From NCBI RefSeq assembly GCF_025947145.1, contig NZ_CP109999.1:2356001-2420000 (forward strand): a DNA stretch of 64,000 nt, in the 5' to 3' direction. The notes below the pieces were generated by a model. It saw only the letters and a program-made list of their open reading frames with translations, was not told the origin of the DNA and searched no databases. The DNA is from Flavobacterium sp. N1994 (GTDB lineage: Bacteria > Bacteroidota > Bacteroidia > Flavobacteriales > Flavobacteriaceae). This document shows positions 19,023 to 27,264 of this stretch, in pieces. Made by a program: the position numbers and the translations under genes. How positions within the stretch are numbered: the first letter of the stretch is position 1; each line of letters opens with the position of its first letter.

Positions 19023-19152
19023 TTGACAGACAAAACCAACAACAGTTGATTTATCGCGAAAAACAAACAACAAAAGAGTTGCTTATTTTTAAACACGGTG
19101 CAAATGTAAATATTTTTTAAACAAACTTTCCAAAAAATAGTTAAAAATATCC

Positions 19153-19182
19153 TTTCAGAGTTGGATTTAATTCCTAAATTTG
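19153..19182 (+). promoter_or_regulatory. Candidate prs promoter
   Basis: TAAATTTG (19175-19182) fits the -7 element, with TTTC, one base from TTTG, 18 bases upstream (19153-19156). The implied 5' leader before the prs ATG is about 80 bases. Confidence 0.5.
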
Positions 19183-19267
19183 CACCTCGGTAAAACGAAC
19201 AACAACTAACTAACTACATTCGAGGCACTTCCGTAAGGAGCGCATCGGATACAAACAACTAATTACA

Positions 19268-20209
19268 ATGTCGCAGTTTGAACCAGAAGCAAAGATATTT
19301 GCGTGTTCGCAAAGCGTCTATCTTGCTGAACAAATAGCCGAAAACTATGGTGTTCAGTTAGGTAAAGTTACGTTCTCAAGATTTAGTGATGGTGAATTTC
19401 AACCGTCTTTTGAAGAATCCATAAGAGGATTACGAGTTTTTATTGTCTGCTCTACATTTCCAAGTGCTGACAATTTAATGGAACTTTTGTTAATGATTGA
19501 TGCTGCTAAAAGAGCATCCGCAAGACACATTACTCCTGTAATTCCGTATTTTGGTTACGCAAGACAAGATAGAAAAGACAAACCAAGAGTTCCGATAGGA
19601 GCAAAGCTAATTGCAAAACTATTAGAAACAGCAGGAGCTACTCGAATTATGACCATGGATTTACATGCAGATCAAATTCAAGGGTTTTTCGAAATGCCAG
19701 TGGATCATTTGTTTGCATCGACTATCTTTTTGCCTTATGTTAAGAGTTTGCAGTTAGATAATTTGACGATTGCTTCTCCAGACATGGGCGGTTCCAAAAG
19801 AGCTTATGCTTATTCTAAGTTTTTAGAATCAGATGTAGTAATTTGCTACAAACAAAGAAAAGCTGCCAATGTGATTGATACCATGGAGTTGATTGGTGAA
19901 GTGAAAGGAAGAAATGTAATTCTGGTTGATGACATGGTTGATACTGGAGGAACACTAGCTAAAGCAGCTAATTTGATGATTGAAAAAGGAGCATTAAGCG
20001 TGAGAGCGATTTGTACTCATGCAATACTTTCGGGTGATGCTTATGATAAATTAGAGAAATCTCAATTATTAGAATTGATAGTTACAGATTCAATTCCATT
20101 AAAAAGACAATCTGATAAAATAAAAGTGGTGAGTTGTGCACCTCTTTTTGCAGAAGTAATGAACATGGTGCAGCACAACAATTCCATCAGCGGGAAGTTT
20201 CTGATGTAA
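19268..20209 (+). CDS. prs: Ribose-phosphate pyrophosphokinase
   Basis: A 313-residue cytoplasmic enzyme that makes PRPP from ribose 5-phosphate and ATP for nucleotide, His and Trp synthesis. Seen motifs are FSDGEFQPSFEESIRG near the start, the catalytic flexible-loop region YGYARQD-type (PYFGYARQDRKDKPRVPIGA), MDLHADQIQGFF, and the PRPP-binding VILVDDMVDTGGTL. The length fits. It heads a group with rplY and pth. Confidence 0.98.
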   Translation: MSQFEPEAKIFACSQSVYLAEQIAENYGVQLGKVTFSRFSDGEFQPSFEESIRGLRVFIVCSTFPSADNLMELLLMIDAAKRASARHITPVIPYFGYARQDRKDKPRVPIGAKLIAKLLETAGATRIMTMDLHADQIQGFFEMPVDHLFASTIFLPYVKSLQLDNLTIASPDMGGSKRAYAYSKFLESDVVICYKQRKAANVIDTMELIGEVKGRNVILVDDMVDTGGTLAKAANLMIEKGALSVRAICTHAILSGDAYDKLEKSQLLELIVTDSIPLKRQSDKIKVVSCAPLFAEVMNMVQHNNSISGKFLM

Positions 20210-20248
20210 TTCAAACAAGTATTTTTTATTAACTATATATTTTTTACA

Positions 20249-20854
20249 ATGAAATCGATTACGATTAAAGGATCACAAAGAGAAAGCGTGGGCAAAGTAG
20301 CAACTAAGGCCTTACGTAATGCTGGAATGGTTCCTTGCGTTATTTACGGAGGAAGTCAACCACTACATTTTGCAGCAGAAGAAAAAGCATTCAAAAGCTT
20401 GGTTTACACTCCAAACGCACACACTGTTGTGATTGATTTGGATGGAAAAACTACCAATGCAGTTTTGCAAGACATTCAGTTTCACCCAGTTTCAGACAGA
20501 ATCAATCACATTGACTTCTTTCAATTGGATGACAACAAAGAAATCATCATGGAAGTACCAGTAAAAGTTACGGGAACTTCGCCTGGAGTACTTTTAGGAG
20601 GTGTTTTAAACTTGAATCAACGTAGATTAAAAGTGAAAGCTTTACCAAAAAATCTTCCTGATTATGTTGAAGCCAACATTTCTGAGTTGCAAATGGGGAA
20701 TAAATTGTATGTAACTAAATTACCTGCACCAAATTTCAAATTAATGCACCCAGACAACACTGTTGTAGCTCAAGTTAAGATTTCTCGTGCTGCTATGAAA
20801 GCGGCTCAAGAAGCTGCAAAAGCAGAAAAAGGAGCAGCAAAAAAGAAAAAATAA
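20249..20854 (+). CDS. rplY: 50S ribosomal protein L25/general stress protein Ctc
   Basis: A 201-residue protein of the long (CTC/TL5) form, which binds 5S rRNA. The N-terminal L25 domain (about 1-90: [41 protein letters not shown]) is followed by the TL5 C-terminal beta domain ([20 protein letters not shown]) and a Lys/Ala-rich tail. It lies 39 bases after prs, a common pairing, and is followed by a terminator. Confidence 0.97.
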   Translation: MKSITIKGSQRESVGKVATKALRNAGMVPCVIYGGSQPLHFAAEEKAFKSLVYTPNAHTVVIDLDGKTTNAVLQDIQFHPVSDRINHIDFFQLDDNKEIIMEVPVKVTGTSPGVLLGGVLNLNQRRLKVKALPKNLPDYVEANISELQMGNKLYVTKLPAPNFKLMHPDNTVVAQVKISRAAMKAAQEAAKAEKGAAKKKK

Positions 20855-20873
20855 TTAATTTATTCTTTGCATA

Positions 20874-20908
20874 CCAAAAGGCATCAGTTTTCACTGGTGC
20901 TTTTTTTA
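20874..20908 (+). terminator. Terminator after rplY
   Basis: GCATCAG and CTGGTGC (one G-U) enclose a short loop and run into seven T residues, 20 bases after the rplY stop. Confidence 0.82.
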
Positions 20909-20964
20909 TATTTGAAATTAAAAGGAGCATTACCAGTGGGCAATGTGATATCCAAACTTTAGTT

Positions 20965-20972
20965 TACTTTTG
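20965..20972 (+). promoter_or_regulatory. Candidate -7 box for pth
   Basis: TACTTTTG fits TAnnTTTG. It ends only four bases before an in-frame ATG at 20977, so transcription would begin at about that ATG. This favours the downstream ATG at 21034 as the translation start. Confidence 0.5.
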
Positions 20973-21033
20973 CCAAATGAATTGGATTACGAATTTATTT
21001 AAAACAAATGCAATCGCTGAAAACTCAGAAGGA

Positions 21034-21600
21034 ATGAAGAAATACCTTATCGTCGGTCTTGGAAACATTGGGGCTGAATATGTGAATACGCGTCATAATA
21101 TTGGCTTCAAAATTGTTGATTATATTGCTTCAAAGCATGATGTGTCTTTTGAAACAGCCAAGCTTGGAGCTGTTGCTCAATTCAGTATAAAAGGAAGAAA
21201 ACTGATTCTTTTAAAGCCTAACACGTATATGAATCTTAGCGGTAAAGCAGTTCAATATTGGATGCAGAAGGAAAACATCGCAAAAGAAAATATCCTAGTA
21301 ATCACAGATGATTTGAATTTGTCATTTGGAACCATAAGAATAAAATCCAAAGGAAGTGATGGGGGTCACAATGGGTTAAAAAACATTCAACTCCTTTTAA
21401 ATACCTCTGAATATCCAAGATTTCGCTTTGGAATTAGTGATGAATTTAAAAAAGGACAACAAGTAGATTATGTTTTAGGAGAATGGAATGCTATTGAAAA
21501 AGATAAACTTCCGGAAAGGTTTGAAGTAGCTAAACAAATAGTAGAATCTTTTGCTTTAGCAGGGTTAAATGAAACCATGAATAATTTTAATGGAAAATAA
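21034..21600 (+). CDS. pth: Peptidyl-tRNA hydrolase
   Basis: 188 residues from the ATG that matches the usual family start (MKKYLIVGLGNIGAEYVNTR). It frees tRNA from peptidyl-tRNA dropped by ribosomes. Catalytic and substrate motifs are all present: TRHNIGF with the catalytic His, LKPNTYMNLSG, ITDDLNLSFG and GGHNGLKN. An in-frame ATG at 20977 would add 19 residues, but a promoter-like box ends four bases before it. The 3' end is followed at once by a terminator shared with the convergent metalloprotease gene. Confidence 0.95.
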   Translation: MKKYLIVGLGNIGAEYVNTRHNIGFKIVDYIASKHDVSFETAKLGAVAQFSIKGRKLILLKPNTYMNLSGKAVQYWMQKENIAKENILVITDDLNLSFGTIRIKSKGSDGGHNGLKNIQLLLNTSEYPRFRFGISDEFKKGQQVDYVLGEWNAIEKDKLPERFEVAKQIVESFALAGLNETMNNFNGK

Positions 21601-21625
21601 AAAATCCCGAGTAATCGGGATTTTT
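21601..21625. terminator. Bidirectional terminator between pth and metalloprotease
   Basis: AAATCCCGA, loop GTAA and TCGGGATTT, with A-rich and T-rich flanks, serve both convergent genes. Confidence 0.88.
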
Positions 21626-21646
21626 ATATAATTACAGGAAATGTAT

Positions 21647-22897
21647 TTATTGAATAATTAATTTCTTAGTTACAATTCCTTTATCACTTTTAACGTTTAT
21701 AAAATAAACACCACTTGTAGCATTTTGGATATTGATAGTCTGAACTAAATTAGAAGATTGCTCAAAATTATTCTCATAAATTGTTTTTCCAGTGATATCA
21801 AACACTTCAACAGAATAGCTGTTAGAAAAATCTTTGAATTCAATGTTAAAACTACCTTTATTTGGATTTGGATATATACTAAAATAGCTTTGTAAGTACT
21901 CTTCATTAGCCAAGGCCGTTGTTGTTAATTGAGTAGCTATAGCATTATACCAAGCCTGCATTCTTGTAGCCTGACCAGCAGTAAACATATACATACAAGC
22001 ATCGTCTACATAATCCATATAATTCATTGTTAAAGCATAGCTTGTACAACCTTGAACCGAGCCTGCACCAGGACAGTTATAATCTTCAGTACTTTGATCA
22101 GGGGTGTCACAAACTCTGTCTCCCGATGTAGCACAATTTGCACCATCACAAGCTGTAAAAGTATGATCTAAATTAAAGAAATGACCTAGTTCATGAGTCA
22201 AAGTTCTTCCTTTATTAAATGGAGCACCAGGAACATATCCTGTACAACTTGTAGGAGTAGTTGTTAAAGTTGCTCCAAAAGCATTATTGTCTATAACTAC
22301 AGTCATCCCAGAAGAAGGAGACCCTCCTAGTGGTGAATATCCTAGTGTGCCACCAGAAAGATTTCTAACTACAAAATTGCAATAACCAGCCCATGTTGCA
22401 TCAGTATCAGCACCACTTAAAAAATCAGTGCCAAAAGTTACCGCTACATCACCGTTTACTAAACCAGTTCCAGCTGGATGGTTTTGAGTAGCTAGTACAA
22501 ATTGTACTTGAAGACTTCCTGTATTAGTTCCTGGATAATATTGTGCATCATTAGCATAGTTAGCTATATCAGCATTTGTACCATTATAATCTGCGTTTAA
22601 AATATCAATTTGTTTTTGAGCAAGATTCTTCAAACAAGTTTTAACTGCTGCTGTCGCTGCTGCTGCTGATGGGTAATGTACAGCTACAGGGATACGGATT
22701 ACTACATTTGTGCTTCTGTTACTATTAGAATTTATTCTTTGTAGCTCAGTTTCAAACTTACTTTGTTGGTCAAGATAGGCTTGTCTTTGTGCAGGATCAT
22801 TCATGATTCTTTGCATTTGTTCCTGCATACCACAAGTTCTATGTTGCGCTAAACTTACTTGAAAAACAAGCAATGCGAAAAGTAATTTTAATTTCAT
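21647..22897 (-). CDS. M43-type zinc metalloprotease with T9SS sorting domain
   Basis: About 416 residues from the ATG giving the signal peptide MKLKLLFALLVFQVSLAQ. A longer frame to 22930 adds 11 residues before it. The metzincin zinc site HELGHFFNLDH (about 234-244) and the downstream Met-turn in LTMNYMDY, with many Cys residues in CDGANCATSGDRVCDTP, match the pappalysin (M43) family. A T9SS type A domain closes the protein (SIYPNPNKGSFNIEF, ending VTKKLIIQ). It is predicted to be a secreted or surface protease. A TAAATTTG box on the minus strand at 22928-22935 is a plausible -7 element. Confidence 0.94.
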   Translation of the reverse strand: MKLKLLFALLVFQVSLAQHRTCGMQEQMQRIMNDPAQRQAYLDQQSKFETELQRINSNSNRSTNVVIRIPVAVHYPSAAAATAAVKTCLKNLAQKQIDILNADYNGTNADIANYANDAQYYPGTNTGSLQVQFVLATQNHPAGTGLVNGDVAVTFGTDFLSGADTDATWAGYCNFVVRNLSGGTLGYSPLGGSPSSGMTVVIDNNAFGATLTTTPTSCTGYVPGAPFNKGRTLTHELGHFFNLDHTFTACDGANCATSGDRVCDTPDQSTEDYNCPGAGSVQGCTSYALTMNYMDYVDDACMYMFTAGQATRMQAWYNAIATQLTTTALANEEYLQSYFSIYPNPNKGSFNIEFKDFSNSYSVEVFDITGKTIYENNFEQSSNLVQTINIQNATSGVYFINVKSDKGIVTKKLIIQ

Positions 22898-22969
22898 TTT
22901 TATGAATTTATTTAAATTTAAAGTTGCCAAATTTAATCAAATGTTTTTAGGAGTTAAATTTTTTAACAA

Positions 22970-23007
22970 AAAAAAAGAGAAATCTTTTAAGGACTTCTCT
23001 CTTTTTA
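22970..23007 (-). terminator. Terminator after the reprolysin-like protease gene
   Basis: On the minus strand AGAGAAGTC and GATTTCTCT pair (one G-U) around a seven-base loop and run into a long T-tract. Confidence 0.75.
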
Positions 23008-23027
23008 ACTATTTAACTGTCAAATGA

Positions 23028-25349
23028 CTACTCAATAACTATTCTTTTAACTATTTTCTGATTTCCATCAGATATAGTAACTAAATAAACACCAGATTGA
23101 GCATTATTTAACTGAATATTTTGATTAAATGTAGCTTGGTTTGAATATTTGTTTTCAAATATTGTTCTTCCTCTCATGTCGTAAACATTAACTTTAATCT
23201 CATCAGAGACTACGGCTGAATCTAATTTAATGGTAAAGCTACCTTTATTTGGGTTAGGGTATAATTCTAAATTTTGCAAAGCAAAATCTTCTACTCCAAG
23301 ACTTGCCTGAATGGCGAAGTTTTTACTATTCATGGCAAGAAATACATTGGCAGAAGCTACAACCATAAATCTACATATAGGTTTAGCAACAGGAAAGCTT
23401 GGTAAAGTAACGCTTGCACTACCATTGTTTGGTAATCCTGTAGCTAAAGTGGTAAATGTAGCACCGTTATCGGTTGTCAAAAATATATCAACGTTTGTTC
23501 CGCCCGTTAACGAGGTAGTATTAGCAACGTTCCAAGTTACTGTTTGAACAGAACCAGATGGATAAGAAATTCCAGTTGTAGATTGAGAAGTTACTACAAA
23601 AGGTCCAGCAGCAGCATTTACGGTAAGTGCTATAGCAGTTGTTTTAGTTTGCCCCATACCTGGATGGTTGTCTCTAACCGTTACAGTAAAATTCAATGTT
23701 CTAGCTACACTTGAACACGATTCCCAGTTGGTGTCGTTTCCAGTAGCTATTACAAGATTTCCCGATAAAATTTTACTCATTTGAGGGAAATATCTTGTTG
23801 GTGATGAAGAGGCAGGGAAAATTCTAAAGTTAGGGCCAGCTGTTTTTGCCCCGTATACTCTACTGTTGTTTTGCGTTGTGGCTGCGGTTCCACTATTATT
23901 TTGTTCCCAAGAATAAGTTAATACATCACCAGCATCAGCATCATTACCGGTAGCTTTTAATCTAAAAGCAGTGCTTATAGGAATAGAATAACTACCGTTT
24001 CCACTTACTGTTGGAGTAGCATTTGTTCCTGCTAAAAGCGTGGTAACTGCACAGCTAGCGCTAGAAGCTGCTAAATTAGCTTGTATTTGATTAATACTTC
24101 TATAACAATACAAAGCATCTGAATGTTGTTGCACGTTAAAGGCTAGTGATGTTCCGTTATCAGCAACTCCAGCATAAGCCATAATAGAGCTTCCGCTTCC
24201 TGGTTCAACTTGTACCCCAGACCCTTCATCGTTATAAGTAAAGGTATGGTTAGCTCCTAATTGGTGTCCCATTTCATGTGCCACATAATCTATGTCAAAG
24301 CTGTCACCTTGAGGAATAGCATTACTAGGTGATGTGAAACCAGATCCTTTATAGCTTGCTGTTGCACCTCCACCTGTTGACAAAACATTAGTACAAACGC
24401 ATCCTATACATCCAGCATTTCCTCCACCTCCATCAGCACCAAAAAGGTGGCCGATGTCAAAGGCGGCGTCTCCAAGTGTAGTATGTAAATTATTCATTAA
24501 TTCGCCATTCCAAGCCCCTCCAGAACCTGCAGCTGCAGCAGAATAGGGATCAGAAGCTGGATTATAATAAATTACTTGGTCTGTATTTGCAATGATATTT
24601 AAATGAACCGCTAAATCTTTTTCCATTACACCGTTCACACGGGTCATAGAGGCGTTCATGCCTGCAAGGACTAAAGCAACATTGGCACTGCTGGTAGCGC
24701 CATAAAAGTTAGAATATTCTGCTGTACAGGATAAAGCTAATCTAAAGGTTTTGTATCTTCCATTGTCTGATAACATAGTGTTAGAAACTTTACCTGAAAG
24801 GTCATCCGCTAAAACAACATCATTAGTGCCGCAATTGAAAGGCAATCTTCCGCTGATTCTTTTACTTGAATTAAATAGGACATAAACGGTAGATGCTTTG
24901 TCATAACCCTCTATGAATTCTGTTCCAGTATCTGCTCTGAAAACCATAGTTTGAATCCCTTGTGGAGATAGACTAAAATTTAATGTTGCATATTTATCGG
25001 TAATTCCTTTCCCAACATAGGAACGAATTTCTGGAAATCTTTCTTGTAAAGCAGGTTCAAAATTAGAGTTTTCCCATACTTCATAGGTTTCTAATTGCCC
25101 ATTTAAGTTAGGTAAGCTAACAATTACTCCCGGTAAATGGGAGAATTTGTCTTTGGCATTAGCTAAACTTTGTTTGAAAGCATTTAAATTCAAACTAAAG
25201 TATAATTCGCCTTCACAAACATTGTCGGTTCTATTTCTTTTAAGTTCTGAAATTCTCGAAGCCTCTCTTTGTTGCCAAAGGGAATTGTTTTGTGCCATCA
25301 TTTGTCCAAAGGAAAAGGACAGTACAATCAAGAGTAAAATTTTTTTCAT
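23028..25349 (-). CDS. Reprolysin-like zinc metalloprotease with T9SS sorting domain
   Basis: A 773-residue protein with a signal peptide (ends QMMAQ), a propeptide-like region (about 20-190), and a metzincin catalytic domain (about 195-420) with HEMGHQLGANHTF near 354 and the later SIMAYAGV Met-turn. This layout is the M12B/reprolysin-like type seen often in Flavobacteria. Beta-sandwich regions follow (about 440-690), then a T9SS type A domain (LYPNPNKGSFTIKL, ending IVKRIVIE). It neighbours the M43 protease in the same direction but a terminator lies between them. It is probably an extracellular protease. Confidence 0.93.
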   Translation of the reverse strand: MKKILLLIVLSFSFGQMMAQNNSLWQQREASRISELKRNRTDNVCEGELYFSLNLNAFKQSLANAKDKFSHLPGVIVSLPNLNGQLETYEVWENSNFEPALQERFPEIRSYVGKGITDKYATLNFSLSPQGIQTMVFRADTGTEFIEGYDKASTVYVLFNSSKRISGRLPFNCGTNDVVLADDLSGKVSNTMLSDNGRYKTFRLALSCTAEYSNFYGATSSANVALVLAGMNASMTRVNGVMEKDLAVHLNIIANTDQVIYYNPASDPYSAAAAGSGGAWNGELMNNLHTTLGDAAFDIGHLFGADGGGGNAGCIGCVCTNVLSTGGGATASYKGSGFTSPSNAIPQGDSFDIDYVAHEMGHQLGANHTFTYNDEGSGVQVEPGSGSSIMAYAGVADNGTSLAFNVQQHSDALYCYRSINQIQANLAASSASCAVTTLLAGTNATPTVSGNGSYSIPISTAFRLKATGNDADAGDVLTYSWEQNNSGTAATTQNNSRVYGAKTAGPNFRIFPASSSPTRYFPQMSKILSGNLVIATGNDTNWESCSSVARTLNFTVTVRDNHPGMGQTKTTAIALTVNAAAGPFVVTSQSTTGISYPSGSVQTVTWNVANTTSLTGGTNVDIFLTTDNGATFTTLATGLPNNGSASVTLPSFPVAKPICRFMVVASANVFLAMNSKNFAIQASLGVEDFALQNLELYPNPNKGSFTIKLDSAVVSDEIKVNVYDMRGRTIFENKYSNQATFNQNIQLNNAQSGVYLVTISDGNQKIVKRIVIE

Positions 25350-25689
25350 GGTTTTGTTGATTTAATAAAAGTAGGTAAAGATAGTTATGTTTGAATAATC
25401 AGCAAATAATCCATCATATTATTAAATAATGCGCGATTAATTTTAACACATTGTTATATTTTAAGCTTCTAGCTGATGTGATTTTGTATTCTTTTTTTTA
25501 TAACTATTTATTAAAGTTACAAATAGCCTAAGATTCAATATTTTGCTTAAATCAAAAAACATAAGATATATTAATGTTCGGTTTAATTTCTTGGAAAAAG
25601 CTTGATGTGTAATTCTGAATTTTAAAACGGTAAAAATTATTGTATTTAATTTCTAAAACATATTTTTGCGAAATACATTATAATATCTC
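25350..25689. other. Intergenic region between divergent metalloprotease and ribF genes
   Basis: 340 AT-rich bases between divergent genes. Apart from the ribF promoter candidate at its right end I see no ORF, RNA or repeat. In particular there is no recognisable FMN riboswitch. Confidence 0.7.
25640..25668 (+). promoter_or_regulatory. ribF promoter
   Basis: TTG (25640-25642), 18 bases, then TATTTTTG (25661-25668): both Bacteroidetes sigma-A elements at good spacing. The start codon follows 21 bases later. Confidence 0.7.
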
Positions 25690-26622
25690 TTGAAAATATT
25701 TCAATCCATAAAATCATTTAAGGCTGTTAAGCCTACTATTGTTACTATAGGTACTTTTGATGGAGTGCATCTTGGGCATAAAAAAATCTTAGATCAAATT
25801 ATTAGTAGTGCTCAGAATTTAAATTGTGAAAGCTTAGTACTTACTTTTTTCCCTCATCCAAGGATAGTGTTGCAAGAAGGTTCAGAAATGAAGCAATTGA
25901 ATACGCTGGAAGAGAAAACGAAATTGTTAGCTGATTTGGGGATAGACAACTTGATTATTCATCCTTTTGACAAAGAGTTTTCTAGATTAACGGCAGAGGA
26001 GTTTGTCAAAGAAGTTTTAGTCGATATTTTTAAAGTAAAAAAAATAATTATAGGGCACGATCATCGTTTCGGTAGAAATAGAACCGCTGATATTGATGAT
26101 TTAATCAATTTTGGAGAAACCTATGGCTTTGAAGTGGAACAAATCTCGGCACAAGAAATTAATGAAGTTTCTATCAGTTCTACCAAAATAAGAAACGCAC
26201 TTTTGGAAGGGGATATCGAATTGGTAACAGCTTATTTAGGTTACAATTATACTTTAACTGGGGTTGTATCTGAAGGGAAACAACTCGGCAGAACCATTGG
26301 TTTTCCAACAGCGAACATAAAAATAGCCGAAAGCTATAAACTCATCCCACAAAACGGAGTTTACATTGCTAAGAGTAGTATAAATGGTAAAGTTGTTTAT
26401 GGTATGATGAATATCGGGACAAGACCTACAGTTGACGGGACTACCCAAACTATTGAAATTAATTTTTTCGATTTCAATCAAGATTTATACCATCAAAAAA
26501 TAACAGTATCCTTATTAAAAAGAATTCGTTCAGAGCAAAAGTTCGACTCTATAGATGCTCTAAAAAATCAATTAAGTTTGGATAAAATTACTTCTCAAGA
26601 CTACATTCGACACTTGGCATAA
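25690..26622 (+). CDS. ribF: Bifunctional riboflavin kinase/FAD synthetase
   Basis: A 310-residue enzyme that phosphorylates riboflavin to FMN and adenylates FMN to FAD. The N-terminal nucleotidyltransferase half shows TIGTFDGVHLGHKKIL, FFPHPR and IIGHDHRFGRNR; the C-terminal flavokinase half shows GRTIGFPTANI and NGVYIAKSSINGKVVYGMMNIG. The start codon is TTG: no ATG lies upstream of the essential GTFDGVH motif in this frame, and a good promoter precedes the TTG. Confidence 0.96.
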   Translation: MKIFQSIKSFKAVKPTIVTIGTFDGVHLGHKKILDQIISSAQNLNCESLVLTFFPHPRIVLQEGSEMKQLNTLEEKTKLLADLGIDNLIIHPFDKEFSRLTAEEFVKEVLVDIFKVKKIIIGHDHRFGRNRTADIDDLINFGETYGFEVEQISAQEINEVSISSTKIRNALLEGDIELVTAYLGYNYTLTGVVSEGKQLGRTIGFPTANIKIAESYKLIPQNGVYIAKSSINGKVVYGMMNIGTRPTVDGTTQTIEINFFDFNQDLYHQKITVSLLKRIRSEQKFDSIDALKNQLSLDKITSQDYIRHLA

Positions 26623-26698
26623 TTTCAATTATGCGATTTATCGGCTAACTACTTTTTATCTTTATTGTTAAATAATTACTATATCAAAGATATTTCCT

Positions 26699-26706
26699 TA
26701 AATTTG
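26699..26706 (+). promoter_or_regulatory. Candidate -7 box for the 26745 gene
   Basis: TAAATTTG lies 38 bases before the ATG of the small membrane protein gene. No -33 TTG at the usual distance is seen. Confidence 0.4.
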
Positions 26707-26744
26707 ATAGAGCCTTTATAATTATTCACTAAAATTCTTTTAAG

Positions 26745-27188
26745 ATGAAAATAGCAAGAGAACTTTCAAATGGAATACTAATCTTTGTTGGTATTGCGAT
26801 TTACTTTTTAGTAATAGAATTTTTTGGGTTGTCTCATATCCTTTATTTGAAAATGGCAAATGCCCTATTTGTATTTTATGGAGTAAACCGAACCTTAAAA
26901 GAAAATTTTACTGAAGGCAAATCAGGATATGTCTCCAACTTACTATCAGCAGGATTAACAGCTATCTTAGGCGTTTTGTTCAGTGTAGGCGGTTTGCTTC
27001 TTTACATCTATTTAAGAGGAGGAGATAGTTACATTGACACACTTTCAAAAGACTTTTTATTTGGCGGAAACCCAACTGCTAACCAATATTGCATAGGCGT
27101 TTTGTTTGAAGGATTAGCTTCTGCCGTAATTGTAGTTTTTGTCACCATGCAACTTTGGAGAAGTAAGACATCTTCCCAAGACGCATAA
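26745..27188 (+). CDS. Small integral membrane protein, unknown function
   Basis: A 147-residue protein with about four membrane helices (10-28, 32-48, 68-90, 112-135) and a conserved-looking short soluble segment YLRGGDSYIDTLSKDFLFGG between helices three and four. I do not recognise the family. It stands between ribF and bioB on the same strand, each of which has its own promoter candidate, so it is probably a single-gene transcript. Confidence 0.75.
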   Translation: MKIARELSNGILIFVGIAIYFLVIEFFGLSHILYLKMANALFVFYGVNRTLKENFTEGKSGYVSNLLSAGLTAILGVLFSVGGLLLYIYLRGGDSYIDTLSKDFLFGGNPTANQYCIGVLFEGLASAVIVVFVTMQLWRSKTSSQDA

Positions 27189-27210
27189 AAGTTTTATAAA
27201 AGCATCTCAA

Positions 27211-27231
27211 AATTGTAACTTACATACAATT
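27211..27231. promoter_or_regulatory. Palindrome over the bioB -33 box (candidate operator)
   Basis: AATTGTA, seven bases, TACAATT: perfect seven-base arms. The left arm contains the TTG (27213-27215) that serves as the bioB -33 element, which is how a repressor operator would be placed. The binding protein is not known. Confidence 0.5.
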
Positions 27232-27243
27232 TAACTACTTTTG
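27213..27243 (+). promoter_or_regulatory. bioB promoter
   Basis: TTG (27213-27215), 20 bases, then TACTTTTG (27236-27243). The implied start of transcription is about 27250, just before the chosen ATG at 27265. Confidence 0.7.
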
Positions 27244-27264
27244 GTGCACTATAAAATGGCACCT

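Noticed and set aside
18834-19120. Open frames on both strands over the tRNA-Leu region
   Set aside because: They cover a clear tRNA gene and its terminator and have no protein-like composition.
25350-25689. FMN riboswitch upstream of ribF
   Set aside because: No conserved RFN-element helices or motifs are visible, and a good promoter lies only about 20 bases before the start codon, leaving no room.
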